Shown: positions 8,608 through 17,545 of the stretch, one piece after another
How the letters are laid out: every line of letters begins with the position of its first letter
Position numbering within the stretch: position 1 is the stretch's first letter
NCBI GenBank assembly: GCA_963709325.1
Contig: CAVPVV010000001.1
Coordinates: forward strand, 558,001 to 622,000
Origin: VFZN01 sp963709325
GTDB lineage: Bacteria; Acidobacteriota; Vicinamibacteria; Vicinamibacterales; UBA2999
DNA: 64,000 nucleotides
Reading direction: 5' to 3'
The notes under the pieces: model-generated
The model's database searches: none
Seen by the model: the letters and a program-made list of their open reading frames with translations, nothing else
What the model was told of the DNA's origin: nothing
Program-made: the position numbers and the translations under genes

Positions 8608-8883
8608 CTATCGCTGCTCTGGGACGTAGCCGGGCGGCAGGGCGGCGCCTTCGCCGAAGAAGAACTGTTCGAGCTGCTGCTTGATCACCTCCTGGCCTTC
8701 CTTCTGCCAGGGCATGATGCGGTACTCGTTGAGAATCATCTTCTGGCGCTCTTCCCACATCTGCCAGGCCTGGGCCGAGACGTTGTCGAAGATGCGCTGT
8801 CCGAGCTCGCCGGGCCAGGGCGGCGAATCGAGCCCGGGCATCTCCTTCTGGAATTTCACGCAAAACACCGTCCGGCCGCTCAT
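8608..8883 (-). CDS. yggX: Probable Fe(2+)-trafficking protein YggX
   Basis: A 91-residue cytoplasmic protein of the YggX family, implicated in iron handling and protection of iron-sulfur clusters from oxidation. The N-terminal SGRTVFCVKFQKEMPGLD with its conserved cysteine, the PWPGELGQRIFDNVS segment and LNEYR are diagnostic. The start at 8883 gives the family's usual N-terminus. It lies 31 bases upstream of the Tat aminotransferase gene on the same strand, so the two may be co-transcribed. The C-terminal EGAALPPGYVPEQ extension is slightly longer than in E. coli. Confidence 0.93.
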   Translation of the reverse strand: MSGRTVFCVKFQKEMPGLDSPPWPGELGQRIFDNVSAQAWQMWEERQKMILNEYRIMPWQKEGQEVIKQQLEQFFFGEGAALPPGYVPEQR

Positions 8884-8927
8884 GTCGTCAACGCCTCCAC
8901 TCCCATTATGATCAACGGGGAGCCCCG

Positions 8928-9140
8928 GTGGAACCCGAAGACCGCCATCGACTGTGCTGGTACGGTCGCCGTACCGATCACATCCCTGCGGATCCCGGCC
9001 TCCATACAATCGTGGACGGCCAGCTGCTGTTCTGCGCCCACCCCCTCTTCTATCCGGTGATGGGTTACGAGTTCGACGTCCGGAACTGCGATCAGTGCGA
9101 TGTGTTCCGTCCGAAGCGGCCTGCGGCTCCACCGTATTGA
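8928..9140 (+). CDS. Small conserved-looking protein with CxxC and histidines, unknown function
   Basis: A 70-residue reading frame with a GTG start preceded by GGGGAG at 8917-8922. The sequence is not repetitive and looks like a folded protein: HRLCWYGRRTDH near the start, then LLFCAHPLFYPVMGYEFDV, then NCDQCDVFRPKR. Four cysteines (one CxxC pair) and three histidines could form a small metal site. It diverges from yggX. The function is not recognised, and translation is not proven because the frame is short in G+C-rich DNA. GTG start and codon choice favour a real gene. Confidence 0.5.
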   Translation: MEPEDRHRLCWYGRRTDHIPADPGLHTIVDGQLLFCAHPLFYPVMGYEFDVRNCDQCDVFRPKRPAAPPY

Positions 9141-9312
9141 TTCCGACCGCCTCAGCCGCAGCATTGTATGGTTTTCATACGGCTGTGACGGCTGCCTCTT
9201 CTGGACGAAAATCGTAAGTCCTTGAACCCAAAGGCTTTATGAATTTCATCCCTGAGCCAAATGTGGCAAGCATCTCGCTACATGGATCAGCACAGAAAGG
9301 TAGGGTGCCCAC

Positions 9313-9516
9313 GTGCTCGAAGTTGTCCGCAAGGCCCGCCGAGGCTTCGCCTCCATGTCCCCCGAGAAGCAGCGTGAGATTGCCAGCAAGGGTGGCCGTG
9401 CCGCCCACGCCAAGGGAACGGCCCACGAGTGGTCCGCCGATGAGGCCCGTGAAGCGGGTCGCAAGGGTGGTCAGGTGTCCCGTGGCGGTCGTGGCAAGCT
9501 GCCAACCGGCGTCTAA
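9313..9516 (+). CDS. KGG-repeat general stress protein
   Basis: A 67-residue hydrophilic protein with two KGG motifs (REIASKGGRAAHAKG and REAGRKGGQVSRGG), the hallmark of the con-10/GsiB-like stress protein family. RRGFASMSPEKQREIASKGG is the common N-terminal block, so the GTG start at 9313 is preferred over the ATG at 9355, which would cut that block. Such proteins are small, basic and usually induced by desiccation or general stress. A hairpin at 9540-9581 follows the stop. Confidence 0.88.
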   Translation: MLEVVRKARRGFASMSPEKQREIASKGGRAAHAKGTAHEWSADEAREAGRKGGQVSRGGRGKLPTGV

Positions 9517-9539
9517 CGTCGGCCAGTCCGGTTTCCTGG

Positions 9540-9581
9540 CGCCAGCTATCGGCCGTCCGTAATCGGGGTCGATAGCTGGCG
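9540..9581. terminator. Inverted repeat between convergent genes
   Basis: CGCCAGCTATCG at 9540-9551 and CGATAGCTGGCG at 9570-9581 form a perfect 12-base stem with an 18-base loop. It sits between the KGG gene and the convergent molybdopterin gene. No long U tract follows on either strand, so it is a probable but not canonical terminator. Confidence 0.6.
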
Positions 9582-9604
9582 AAACCGTTTCTAAAACTTC
9601 TGCT

Positions 9605-11632
9605 TTAGCTGATTTTCATCATGTTGACTCGCGCGTCATTGAAGCATGCGCCCCCACCCAGGTCCGTGAGCGTGTCAGGAACCAACGCGTTGGAGGTCCA
9701 CCCGTTGACGGTGTGGCGCCGCCACACGCCCTTCGGCATGGAAAGCGTGCCGGGCCGCACCAGCGCGGACACTCGCGCGCGGACGTGGACTTCGCCCTGG
9801 TCGTTGAACAGGCGCACCGTATCGCCGTCCTCGATCTGCTGCGTCGTCGCGTCCTGAGGGTTGACATCCACGACGACGTCCGGACGCGTGAGCTCCCCGA
9901 GCGTGGAGCTCACCGTGCGTTCGCTCGCCGGTGAGATCAACGCGAACGGGAAGCGTTCGTTCCCCGGATCCGCCTGATAGCCGTACAACCCGAGCGGCGC
10001 CTCCGCGTCGAGATCTCGTGGACAGAGGTGCACCTTGTTGTCCGCCGTCTTCGGGAACACATCCACGAACTGAATCGGCCGGCCGCTATAGCGGCGGCGT
10101 CGCCTTCCACGTCTCACGTAGCTCCTCGCCAATCGCTCCCGGCATCCCGGCGAGGCTCGCCAGCATTGCGTCGAGATCGTCGCCGGGGTCGCCGTCTTGC
10201 GACAGCCCGAGGCGCCGGACCAGATCCAGGAATACATCGTTGTTGGAGCGCGATTCGCCGACCGCTTCGATCACCGGCTTGGCCAGCTGCAGCGACAGTG
10301 CGCCATAGGCCTTGGCGTAATCGTAGTGTTCGAGGAACGTCGTCGCCGGCAGGATGACGTCCGCATACATCGCGGTGTCGGTCAGCACCTGGTCGAAGAC
10401 GACCGTGAACAGGTCCTCGCGCTCGAGGCCCTTGATCACACGATGCTGATCGGGCAGCGTGGCCGCGGGGTTGCAGTTGTAGACGAACAGGCTCTTGATC
10501 GGCGTGCCGCTGGGTGTGGTCAGCTCGCGCCCCACCTTGTTCATGTTGACCGCGCGCGTCGCGCGGCTCCTGGTCGCGGAGCCAGGTCCTCTCGATGCCC
10601 CACGTCGCGGAGTTGCTCATCGAGTAGCCGCCGCCACGCACGCCGAACTTGCCGCCGACCGCCGGCAGGGCCAGCACCGCCGCGGCCGCGCTGCCGCCGT
10701 TGCGGTTCCGTTCGAGTCCCCACCCGCACTTCACCAGCGCCGGCGACATGGTCGCGTACAGCTCGGCGACCTGACGCAATTGATCGGCTGCGACGCCGCA
10801 GATCTCCGACGCACGTTCGAAGCGTCCAGGGGATTGCGCGCTCACGCAGTTGAGCGGCGCCGGTGGTATGCCGATCGAGAAACGCCTGATCGGCGTGGCC
10901 GCTCTCGAACAGATGACGATGGATGGCCAGAGCGACGACCAGGTCGGTCCCGGGCTTGACCGGCAGGTGGATATCGGCCTGGCGCGCAACGCTGGTCGCT
11001 CGCGGATCGATGACGACGATGGTGGCGCCGTTGTCACGCGCGTCCTTGAGATAGGGCATCAGGTGGATGCCGGAGGCGCCGGGGTTCACGCCCCAGATCA
11101 GAATCAGGCGGGCGCTGGGGTAGTCCTGATAGACCGACCGACGCCATCTTGCCGTAGAGCCCGAGGTTCGCGGCGCCGGTGGGCGCGGCGCAAACCGTGC
11201 GCAACAGGCGCGACGTCTTCAGCCGGCGGAACAGCATCGCGTCGCCGAAGTCCTGCGTGAGCATGCCGTTGGATCCGCCGTAGCAGAGCGGCAGGATCGC
11301 TTCGCCGCCATGCGCCGCCACCGTGGCCTGCAGGTGTTCAGCAATCGCGGTCCAACGCGTCGTCCCAGGTAACGCGACCGAACCTGCCCGAGCCCTTGCG
11401 CACCCCGGCGGATCGCGGGGTAAAGGAGCCGGTCGTCGCCATAGACCCGTCGATCGAAATGGCGGACCTTGTTGCAGATGTAGCCGTGGGTGACTTCGTT
11501 GTCGTTGCCGCCGTCGATTTTCGTGATGCGCCCGCCGCGAAGCGTCACGGTGAGCGAACACGCATCTGGGCAGTCGAGCGGGCACGCCGTCTCGACGGTG
11601 GACTCCGGTGGGGCGATTGCGGGACGAGCCAT
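9605..11632 (-). CDS. Molybdopterin-dependent oxidoreductase with N-terminal 4Fe-4S site, interrupted by about six single-base insertions
   Basis: The fragments join into one formate dehydrogenase/DMSO reductase-family protein of about 670 residues. The first is ATG 11632 with CPLDCPDAC (Cys17, 21, 25) and a fourth cysteine in GYICNK. Then come WDDAL, LPLCYGGSNGMLTQDFGDA, NPGASGIHLMPYLKDAR, VVIDPR, EICGVAADQLR, VKCGWGLERNRNGG, SLFVYNCNPAATLP and a C-terminal molybdopterin-binding domain ending at 9605. The breaks are near 11404, 11349, 11138, 10825, 10565 and 10095. Each is explained by one extra base. With all six corrected the frame is open, so sequencing error is likelier than decay. Oxidoreduction of an unknown small molecule is inferred. 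Confidence 0.8.
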
Positions 11633-11653
11633 GGAGGTAGCTTAGCTGCGAAA

Positions 11654-11720
11654 GTTGAAAGTTCAAAAGTTTAGAGTTGCCAGTTGAAGTTGACAGTTGC
11701 AGTTCGCAGTTACAGTTAAC
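11654..11720. repeat. Array of AGTT-headed 6-8 base words
   Basis: The gap between the divergent molybdopterin and NDH-2 genes holds about nine imperfect words headed by AGTT (AGTTGAA, AGTTCAA, AGTTGCC, AGTTGAAG, AGTTCGC, AGTTAC, AGTTAAC). It is much richer in A+T than the neighbouring genes. Unlike most arrays in this window it lies between two 5' ends. Confidence 0.75.
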
Positions 11721-11732
11721 GAGGACGGTTAC

Positions 11733-13004
11733 GTGAACTCCGACCCTGCTACTTCCGCAACGAAGGTACCGCACATCGTCATCATCGGCGGCGGGTTCGC
11801 CGGGCTCGACGCCGCTCGTGCGCTGGCGCGGGCTCCGATCCGCGTGACACTCGTCGATCGCCACAATCACCACGTGTTCCAGCCGCTGCTGTATCAGGTG
11901 GCCACCGCCGGGCTCTCGCCTGGCGACATCGCGTCGCCGATCCGGTGGATCCTGCGCAAGCAGGAGAACCTGCACGTCCTGCTGGCCAGGGTCGAGCGCA
12001 TCGACCCTTCCGCGAAGCAGCTGCACCTCGACGGCGGCGATGTACTCGACTACGACGCGCTGATCGTTGCGACGGGCGTGACCCACTCGTACTTCGGCCA
12101 CCAGGACTGGGCGGCGCGCGCGCCTGGGCTCAAGACGCTCGACGATGCCCTCGAGATTCGCCGACGAGTGCTGCTCGCGTTCGAGCGTGCCGAGCGCGAG
12201 ACCGACCGCGCCCGCCAGCAGGATCTGCTGACGTTCGTCATCGTCGGCGGCGGCCCTACCGGCGTCGAACTGGCCGGCGCGCTCGCCGAGATCGCACGGC
12301 AGGCGCTGAAACAGGAGTTCGACAACATCGATCCCGCTAGCGCACGCATCCTGCTGGTCGAGGCGGGCCCGTCGATTCTGACAACGTTCCCCGAGTCGCT
12401 GCGCGAGTCGGCCAGGCGGGCCCTGGCTCGCCTGGGGGTGACGGTGGTCGAGGGACAGGCAGTAACCGCGATCGAGGACGGGGCGGTGCAGTTCGGCGGC
12501 GAGCGGGTCACGGCGGGGACGGTGCTGTGGGCAGCCGGTGTCCAGGCCTCGCCGCTTGGCCGACTGCTCGGCGTCGAAGTCGATCGCGCCGGACGCGTGG
12601 CGGTGAACCCCGACCTCTCCGCGCCGGGTCATCCAGAGGTCTTCATCGCCGGCGATCTCGCGCTATTCACGCATCAAACCGGCAAGCCGCTGCCCGGCGT
12701 CGCCCAGGCCGCCAAACAGCTGGGCAAGCACGCCGCGCGAAATGCGCTGCGCCGGCTTCAGGGCGAGCCGACCGAAACGTTCCGCTACATCGATCCCGGC
12801 AACCTTGCGACGATTGGCCGCAATTCGGCGATCGCGGACTTCGGCTGGCTGCGGCTGTCAGGCTATCCCGGGTGGCTGTTCTGGCTGTTCCTGCACATCT
12901 TTTTCCTGATCGGCTTCAGGAACCGGGTGTCGGTGATGCTGCAGTGGGCGGTGTCGTATCTCACCTACCAGCGTAGCGTGAGGCTGATCACCGGGCGAGA
13001 GTAG
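11733..13004 (+). CDS. ndh: Type II NADH dehydrogenase (non-proton-pumping)
   Basis: A 423-residue FAD protein that passes electrons from NADH to quinone at the inner face of the membrane. GGGFAG at 19-24 is the FAD dinucleotide fold, and VIVGGGPTG at 169-177 is the NADH fold. AAGVQASPLG and FIAGDLA complete the FAD site. The hydrophobic C-terminal stretch GYPGWLFWLFLHIFFLIGF is the usual membrane anchor. The GTG at 11733 has GAGGA eight bases before it and is preferred over a TTG 36 bases upstream. It is alone in its orientation. Confidence 0.9.
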   Translation: MNSDPATSATKVPHIVIIGGGFAGLDAARALARAPIRVTLVDRHNHHVFQPLLYQVATAGLSPGDIASPIRWILRKQENLHVLLARVERIDPSAKQLHLDGGDVLDYDALIVATGVTHSYFGHQDWAARAPGLKTLDDALEIRRRVLLAFERAERETDRARQQDLLTFVIVGGGPTGVELAGALAEIARQALKQEFDNIDPASARILLVEAGPSILTTFPESLRESARRALARLGVTVVEGQAVTAIEDGAVQFGGERVTAGTVLWAAGVQASPLGRLLGVEVDRAGRVAVNPDLSAPGHPEVFIAGDLALFTHQTGKPLPGVAQAAKQLGKHAARNALRRLQGEPTETFRYIDPGNLATIGRNSAIADFGWLRLSGYPGWLFWLFLHIFFLIGFRNRVSVMLQWAVSYLTYQRSVRLITGRE

Positions 13005-13020
13005 GCGTCCGCTTCGCGGC

Positions 13021-14616
13021 CTAACGGCGTTCAGGCACCACCACACGGCCGGCCAGCGTCGGCGTGAACTGGTTGTCGCGCCGCGCCCACTGGCCGTTCA
13101 CCATGATGTCGGTGAACCCTTCGGACAGGCGATGCGGATCCTGGTAGGTGGCGGCGTCGTTGACCTGTGAGAGGTCGAAGATCAGCAGGTCTGCGAACGC
13201 GCCGGTGCGGAGTTGACCGCGATCCCTGAGGCCAAACACGCTGGCCGGCAGTGACGTCATCGTACGGATTGCGGTCGCGATATCGATGGTGTTGCGCTCC
13301 CGCACATATCGCTTCAGCTTCCGTGCGAACGCCCCGTACGCGCGCGGGTGCGGCTTGCCGACTCCAATTTCCACCAGATCGCCGTCCGTACACGTCATCG
13401 TCCACGGCTGGCGCATGATGAGCTCGATGTCGTCCTCGGACATGTTGAACGATACCAGGCTGGCGTCGCCTTTCTCGAGGAGCTGCAGTGCGTATTCCTC
13501 GGGCGGCACGCCCGCCTTCGCGGCGAGATCCGAGAGCCGCTGCCCTTCGAGCGACGGGTCGGGCCGGTAGCGGCTAATCATCAGCGTGTCGGCGCCGCCG
13601 CGGCGGGCGATGTTGTTCTTGACCTGCGCCCGGATCTCGCCGCGCAGCTCGCCAGTGATGCGCTTCATCATCGCCTCGCGGCCGCCGACCTGGGCGGAGC
13701 GCGGCATCAACGCGCCAATGATGCCGGTGCCGCTCGCCTCATAGGCGTACTGGTCGGCCAGGACCTGGACGCCGCGAGTCCGGGCCGCCTCGATGTGCTG
13801 AATGAGCGTCTTCGACAGTCCCCAGCTGGCCGGCCCGAGCGCTTTCATATGCGAGACGACGCCGACCACACCGGCCTGCTCGGCGATGGTGATCACCTCG
13901 TCTACCGCGGCGACAACGCCAATCGTGTAGTCGGCTTCGTCGCGAATGTGACTGGAGTACACGCCGCCGAATGGAGCCGTGGCTTTCGCCATCGCCACCA
14001 CCTCGGCGGTCTTCGAGTAGCTGCCTGGCGCGTAGTAGAGGCCGCTGGAGAGCCCGACTCCGCCGGCCTGCATGCCGGCGCGGGTGAGCTCCACCATCTT
14101 CTCGAGCGCGGCCGTGTCGGGATCCCGGTCCGACATGCCCATCACCTCTTGCCGGATCGAGCCATGCGGCACGAAGAGGCCGACGTTCAGGCCGATCCCC
14201 TGCTTGTCGTAGGTCGCCCGCTGCGCAGCGAGATCGACCGGGCCGCCGCCATCAGGGTTGATCAGCACCGTCGTGATGCCCTGTGCCAGGACCGGCTGAC
14301 CGTGCTTCAACTGTTCGGTCGCGAGGCCAGGCCCGGCGTGGGAGTGGACGTCGATGAATCCGGGCGAGACGAACCGGTCCTTCGCATCGACGGTCGTCTT
14401 CGCCTTCGCCGTGCCGAGGGCGCCGACCGCGGCGATCCGCTCGCCGACGATGCCGATGTCGGCGCGGTACCACGGGTTGCCGCTGCCGTCGAGGACGCGG
14501 CCGTTGCGAATCAGGATGTCGAAGGTCTGGGCTGCCGGCTGCTGTGCCGACAACCACGCGGTCCCCGCGCCTGCAGCAAGAACGATGGCGAGGGCAATCC
14601 GGCGAATCCGCGTCAT
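13021..14616 (-). CDS. Secreted N-acyl-D-amino-acid deacylase/D-aminoacylase-type amidohydrolase
   Basis: A 531-residue amidohydrolase-superfamily enzyme with a cleavable signal peptide (hydrophobic 6-22, then AQQ). The HxH metal pair is His91 and His93 in GFIDVHSHAGPG. SSGLYYAPG, SHIRDEADYTIG, SHMKALG and CTDGDLVEIG are typical of D-aminoacylases, which free D-amino acids from N-acyl forms. It ends 17 bases from the convergent ndh. The start at 14616 is chosen because it begins the signal peptide; the frame is open further upstream inside ispG's end. Substrate specificity is inferred from family only. Confidence 0.86.
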   Translation of the reverse strand: MTRIRRIALAIVLAAGAGTAWLSAQQPAAQTFDILIRNGRVLDGSGNPWYRADIGIVGERIAAVGALGTAKAKTTVDAKDRFVSPGFIDVHSHAGPGLATEQLKHGQPVLAQGITTVLINPDGGGPVDLAAQRATYDKQGIGLNVGLFVPHGSIRQEVMGMSDRDPDTAALEKMVELTRAGMQAGGVGLSSGLYYAPGSYSKTAEVVAMAKATAPFGGVYSSHIRDEADYTIGVVAAVDEVITIAEQAGVVGVVSHMKALGPASWGLSKTLIQHIEAARTRGVQVLADQYAYEASGTGIIGALMPRSAQVGGREAMMKRITGELRGEIRAQVKNNIARRGGADTLMISRYRPDPSLEGQRLSDLAAKAGVPPEEYALQLLEKGDASLVSFNMSEDDIELIMRQPWTMTCTDGDLVEIGVGKPHPRAYGAFARKLKRYVRERNTIDIATAIRTMTSLPASVFGLRDRGQLRTGAFADLLIFDLSQVNDAATYQDPHRLSEGFTDIMVNGQWARRDNQFTPTLAGRVVVPERR

Positions 14617-14626
14617 GCGGTTAAGC

Positions 14627-15880
14627 CTACGGCCTCGACACCGAAGCCTGAAGCCTTTTCGCGTACTTCGAATCGACGTAGTCGTCGACGAGCTTCTGGA
14701 ACGCGGCCGCGAGCTCGTCGTAGGTGCCGCGCAGCGTGGTCGCGTGCTGACCGTCGATGAAGACGGGGCAGTTCGGCGCCTCGCCCGTACCAGGCAGCGA
14801 GATGCCGATATTCGCGGCCTTCGATTCACCCGGTCCGTTCACGACGCAGCCCATCACGGCGAGCGTCAACGTCTCGACGCCCTCGTACTGCTGCTTCCAC
14901 GAAGGCATCTGGTCGCGGATGTAGCCCTGGATCCGCTCGGCCAGTTCCTGGAACGTGCTGCTGGTGGTGCGGCCGCATCCAGGGCACGCGGTGACGCTCG
15001 GCGCGAACGACCGCAGTCCGAGCGCCTGGAGAATTTCGCACGACGCGTAGACCTCATCGCGACGGTCGCCGCCCGGGCGCGGCGTGAGCGAGACGCGAAT
15101 CGTGTCGCCGATGCCTTCGTTGAGCAGGATGCCGATCGCCGTCGCGGACCACACCAGGCCTTTCATGCCCATGCCGGCCTCGGTGAGCCCGAGGTGCAGC
15201 GGCTGCCGCGTCTGCCTCGCCAGGGCGCGATAGACCTCGATCAGGTGTGACGGGCGCGAGACCTTGCACGAGATGATGATCTGGTTCTCGGTCAGGCCGC
15301 TCTCGAGCGCGAGCTCGGTGGACTGCACGGCCGAGAGCACCATGCACTCGTTGACGATGTCGTCGGAGTCGCGACCGAGCTGCCGGTCGGTGTTCTCCTG
15401 CATCTTCGCCATCACCAGTTCCTGGTTCAGCGACCCTCCATTCACGCCGATGCGAACCGGCCGGCAATGATCGACCGCGACCTTGCAGATGGTCGAGAAC
15501 TGCTCGTCGCGCCGCTTGCCGGTGCCAACGTTGCCCGGGTTGATGCGGTACTTGTCGAGCGCGGCGGCGCAGGCCGGGTAGCGGGTGAGCAGGAGGTGAC
15601 CGTTGTAGTGGAAATCGCCAATCAGCGGAGCGGTGCAGCCGGCGTCGAGCATCCGCTGCTTGATCTCGGGCACCGCGGCCGCGGCTTCCGGCACGTTGAC
15701 GGTCACCCGAACCATCTCCGAGCCGGCTTCCCACAGCTCCACGCACTGTCGGGCCGTCGCCGCCGCATCGGCGGTGTCCGTCATCGTCATCGACTGCACG
15801 ACAACGGGGGTGCCGCCGCCGACCGTGACGGCGCCGACGCGGACCGGTACCGTGGAGTGCCGGCTAGTGAGGCGGAGCAT
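14627..15880 (-). CDS. ispG: 4-hydroxy-3-methylbut-2-en-1-yl diphosphate synthase (IspG/GcpE)
   Basis: A 417-residue cytosolic iron-sulfur enzyme of the MEP isoprenoid pathway that converts MEcPP to HMBPP. Cluster ligands Cys299 and Cys302 (ACPGCGR) and Cys345 with Glu352 (GCVVNGPGE) are present. The N-terminal TIM-barrel signatures VVVQSMTMTDT, RINPGNVG and RIGVNGGSLN are all present. Length is in the range for enzymes with no inserted domain. It is 10 bases upstream of the amidohydrolase gene, on the same strand. No isoprenoid partner is adjacent. Confidence 0.97.
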   Translation of the reverse strand: MLRLTSRHSTVPVRVGAVTVGGGTPVVVQSMTMTDTADAAATARQCVELWEAGSEMVRVTVNVPEAAAAVPEIKQRMLDAGCTAPLIGDFHYNGHLLLTRYPACAAALDKYRINPGNVGTGKRRDEQFSTICKVAVDHCRPVRIGVNGGSLNQELVMAKMQENTDRQLGRDSDDIVNECMVLSAVQSTELALESGLTENQIIISCKVSRPSHLIEVYRALARQTRQPLHLGLTEAGMGMKGLVWSATAIGILLNEGIGDTIRVSLTPRPGGDRRDEVYASCEILQALGLRSFAPSVTACPGCGRTTSSTFQELAERIQGYIRDQMPSWKQQYEGVETLTLAVMGCVVNGPGESKAANIGISLPGTGEAPNCPVFIDGQHATTLRGTYDELAAAFQKLVDDYVDSKYAKRLQASVSRP

Positions 15881-15964
15881 TCCCCTATCTTATCGGGGAG
15901 CCGCGGTCAGACGCTGCGTCTTGGGGCACGCTCGCCGGCGGGCCGCCGCGGCACGGTCCAGGTG

Positions 15965-17233
15965 TTAATCGGCCAGCGAACGTGCCGCCCCGCTCAGCCG
16001 CCAGAGCGCATCGGGGCTGAGCACGGGTATGCCATCGGCGTTGTCCCAGAATGCGCCCGTGTTGCCCGAGATGAACCGGCCGCGGGGTGACCGCCCTGCG
16101 CGGGTGAATGCGTCGACGATTGGCTGCACCACGTCGCTCGGTCCCGGTGCGGACCTGGGTGCGAAATGCTCGAAGTTCGCCGGTGCGCACTCGTGCGAAA
16201 AGAGCGCCCCGCGGCGATCGAGCGAGTCGAAGACGACGAGAGCATCGCGCGCGGACGACTCGAGATCCACGTCCATCCACAAGCACGCCACCGGCTCGCG
16301 CGTCCAGCCCGGGACCGTATCGTTGAAGAACCCACGGTGGAAGCTCACCGGCCGGGGCGCTCCGAATTCCGTGACGTTGCCGACGACTTCCTCATAGTCG
16401 CCGGCGAAATCGCCGGCCTGGTAGTAGCCATCCGGCGAGGGCGGCAGGCCGGCGAACGAATCGAAGACGTGCATCCGCCGGTTCAGCAGCCCGCACGCGT
16501 AGCTGAGCACCGAGGTGCTGAAGCCCTTGAAGCAGCCGAACTCCAGGACCACGCCAGAGACGTCATAGCTGTCCAGAACGCACAGGTGATGCGCGATGGC
16601 AATCATTTCGACCCACGACGACTGCACCGTGGCGCCATCCTTCTCGGCCAGGCTTCGTTTGCGGTTGGCGCGCGGATAGTGGCGCTCCACGAGCCGCGCG
16701 TGCTGGTGCATCGCCGAGAGATAGCGCAGGTACGGATAGAGGCCTTTCAGCTTCTTCGAACCGCGGTTCCACAGCCAGATGACGTCCTCGACGGCTGACG
16801 CCATCAAATCGTCGCTCCAATTCGTGGTGCGGTACTGCGGCGACAACTCGGTCAGGAGGGACAGCACCGGCGCCGGGAGCGGTCCGATCGCCTGCTCGCG
16901 CTCATGGGTTGCGCCCGTCACAACCGGCACCCGGGTGACGTGTGGTGCGAGGTCCTGTCCGGTCAGGCGAACGGCGACGGTGTTCTCCGACGCAGGTGTC
17001 AGATCGCCGGGTGCGAAGACGTACGCGAACCCGCTCTCGGCGGCGCCCGCCCGGTCGGCGAACTGCTGCTGCACGTCGGGCCGGGGCAGCCCGCGAAGAG
17101 CGTGGCCCACCACGCGGCCGTTTACGCTCACCTCCACATCGATGCGCGAGGCCGGATCGCTGACGACCCATCCGGACACGATGTCGGCGTTGACGACGTC
17201 CACGAACCAGACCGGGGCGGTTGAAATGTTCAT
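15965..17233 (-). CDS. TylF/macrocin O-methyltransferase-family protein with an N-terminal beta-rich domain
   Basis: A 422-residue protein in two parts. Residues 1 to about 110 look like an all-beta domain (VWFVDVVNADIVSGWVVS, VEVSVNGRVVG) that I do not recognise. From about 200 it is a SAM-dependent methyltransferase of the TylF type: LEFGCFKGFST at 230-240 is the SAM site, followed by HVFDSFAGLP and the acidic WMDVDLESS. TylF enzymes methylate sugar hydroxyls, so it may act on a surface glycan. No glycan cluster is present here. The start at 17233 is the first ATG before the beta domain. Confidence 0.78.
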   Translation of the reverse strand: MNISTAPVWFVDVVNADIVSGWVVSDPASRIDVEVSVNGRVVGHALRGLPRPDVQQQFADRAGAAESGFAYVFAPGDLTPASENTVAVRLTGQDLAPHVTRVPVVTGATHEREQAIGPLPAPVLSLLTELSPQYRTTNWSDDLMASAVEDVIWLWNRGSKKLKGLYPYLRYLSAMHQHARLVERHYPRANRKRSLAEKDGATVQSSWVEMIAIAHHLCVLDSYDVSGVVLEFGCFKGFSTSVLSYACGLLNRRMHVFDSFAGLPPSPDGYYQAGDFAGDYEEVVGNVTEFGAPRPVSFHRGFFNDTVPGWTREPVACLWMDVDLESSARDALVVFDSLDRRGALFSHECAPANFEHFAPRSAPGPSDVVQPIVDAFTRAGRSPRGRFISGNTGAFWDNADGIPVLSPDALWRLSGAARSLAD

Positions 17234-17326
17234 GCGGTGCCTGAAGGCGGGGCGAAGAGGCGCTCTGCGCGCTCCATCGTAGCGGGAACAGGTAGCCAAC
17301 GAAAGCTCTGCAACAGTAGGCGCGGC

Positions 17327-17545
17327 CTACTCCTCGCGCCAGCCTTCGTCCACGAGGGTTTTCTTCACGTCCTCGGCGCGGAACAGCGTCAACTCCATCG
17401 TCTCGTAGTTCTCGATTCGATCCAGCTGGCCGCCAACGAAGAACCCGAGCGTGAACGGCGGCCCGCCGGGCAAAATGGCGGCGTGCGCCGCCTCACGTTT
17501 GGGCGTTCTCAATCGCCACAGCACCGTCGTCGCAGGATCGCTCAT
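17327..17545 (-). CDS. Small protein of unknown function coupled to an oxidoreductase gene
   Basis: A 72-residue reading frame whose ATG overlaps the stop of the upstream Gfo/Idh/MocA gene by four bases, which argues for translation. It is soluble and mixed in composition (VLWRLRTP, FTLGFFVGGQLDRIENYETMEL) with no motif I recognise. It could be an accessory protein of the oxidoreductase. Confidence 0.6.
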   Translation of the reverse strand: MSDPATTVLWRLRTPKREAAHAAILPGGPPFTLGFFVGGQLDRIENYETMELTLFRAEDVKKTLVDEGWREE

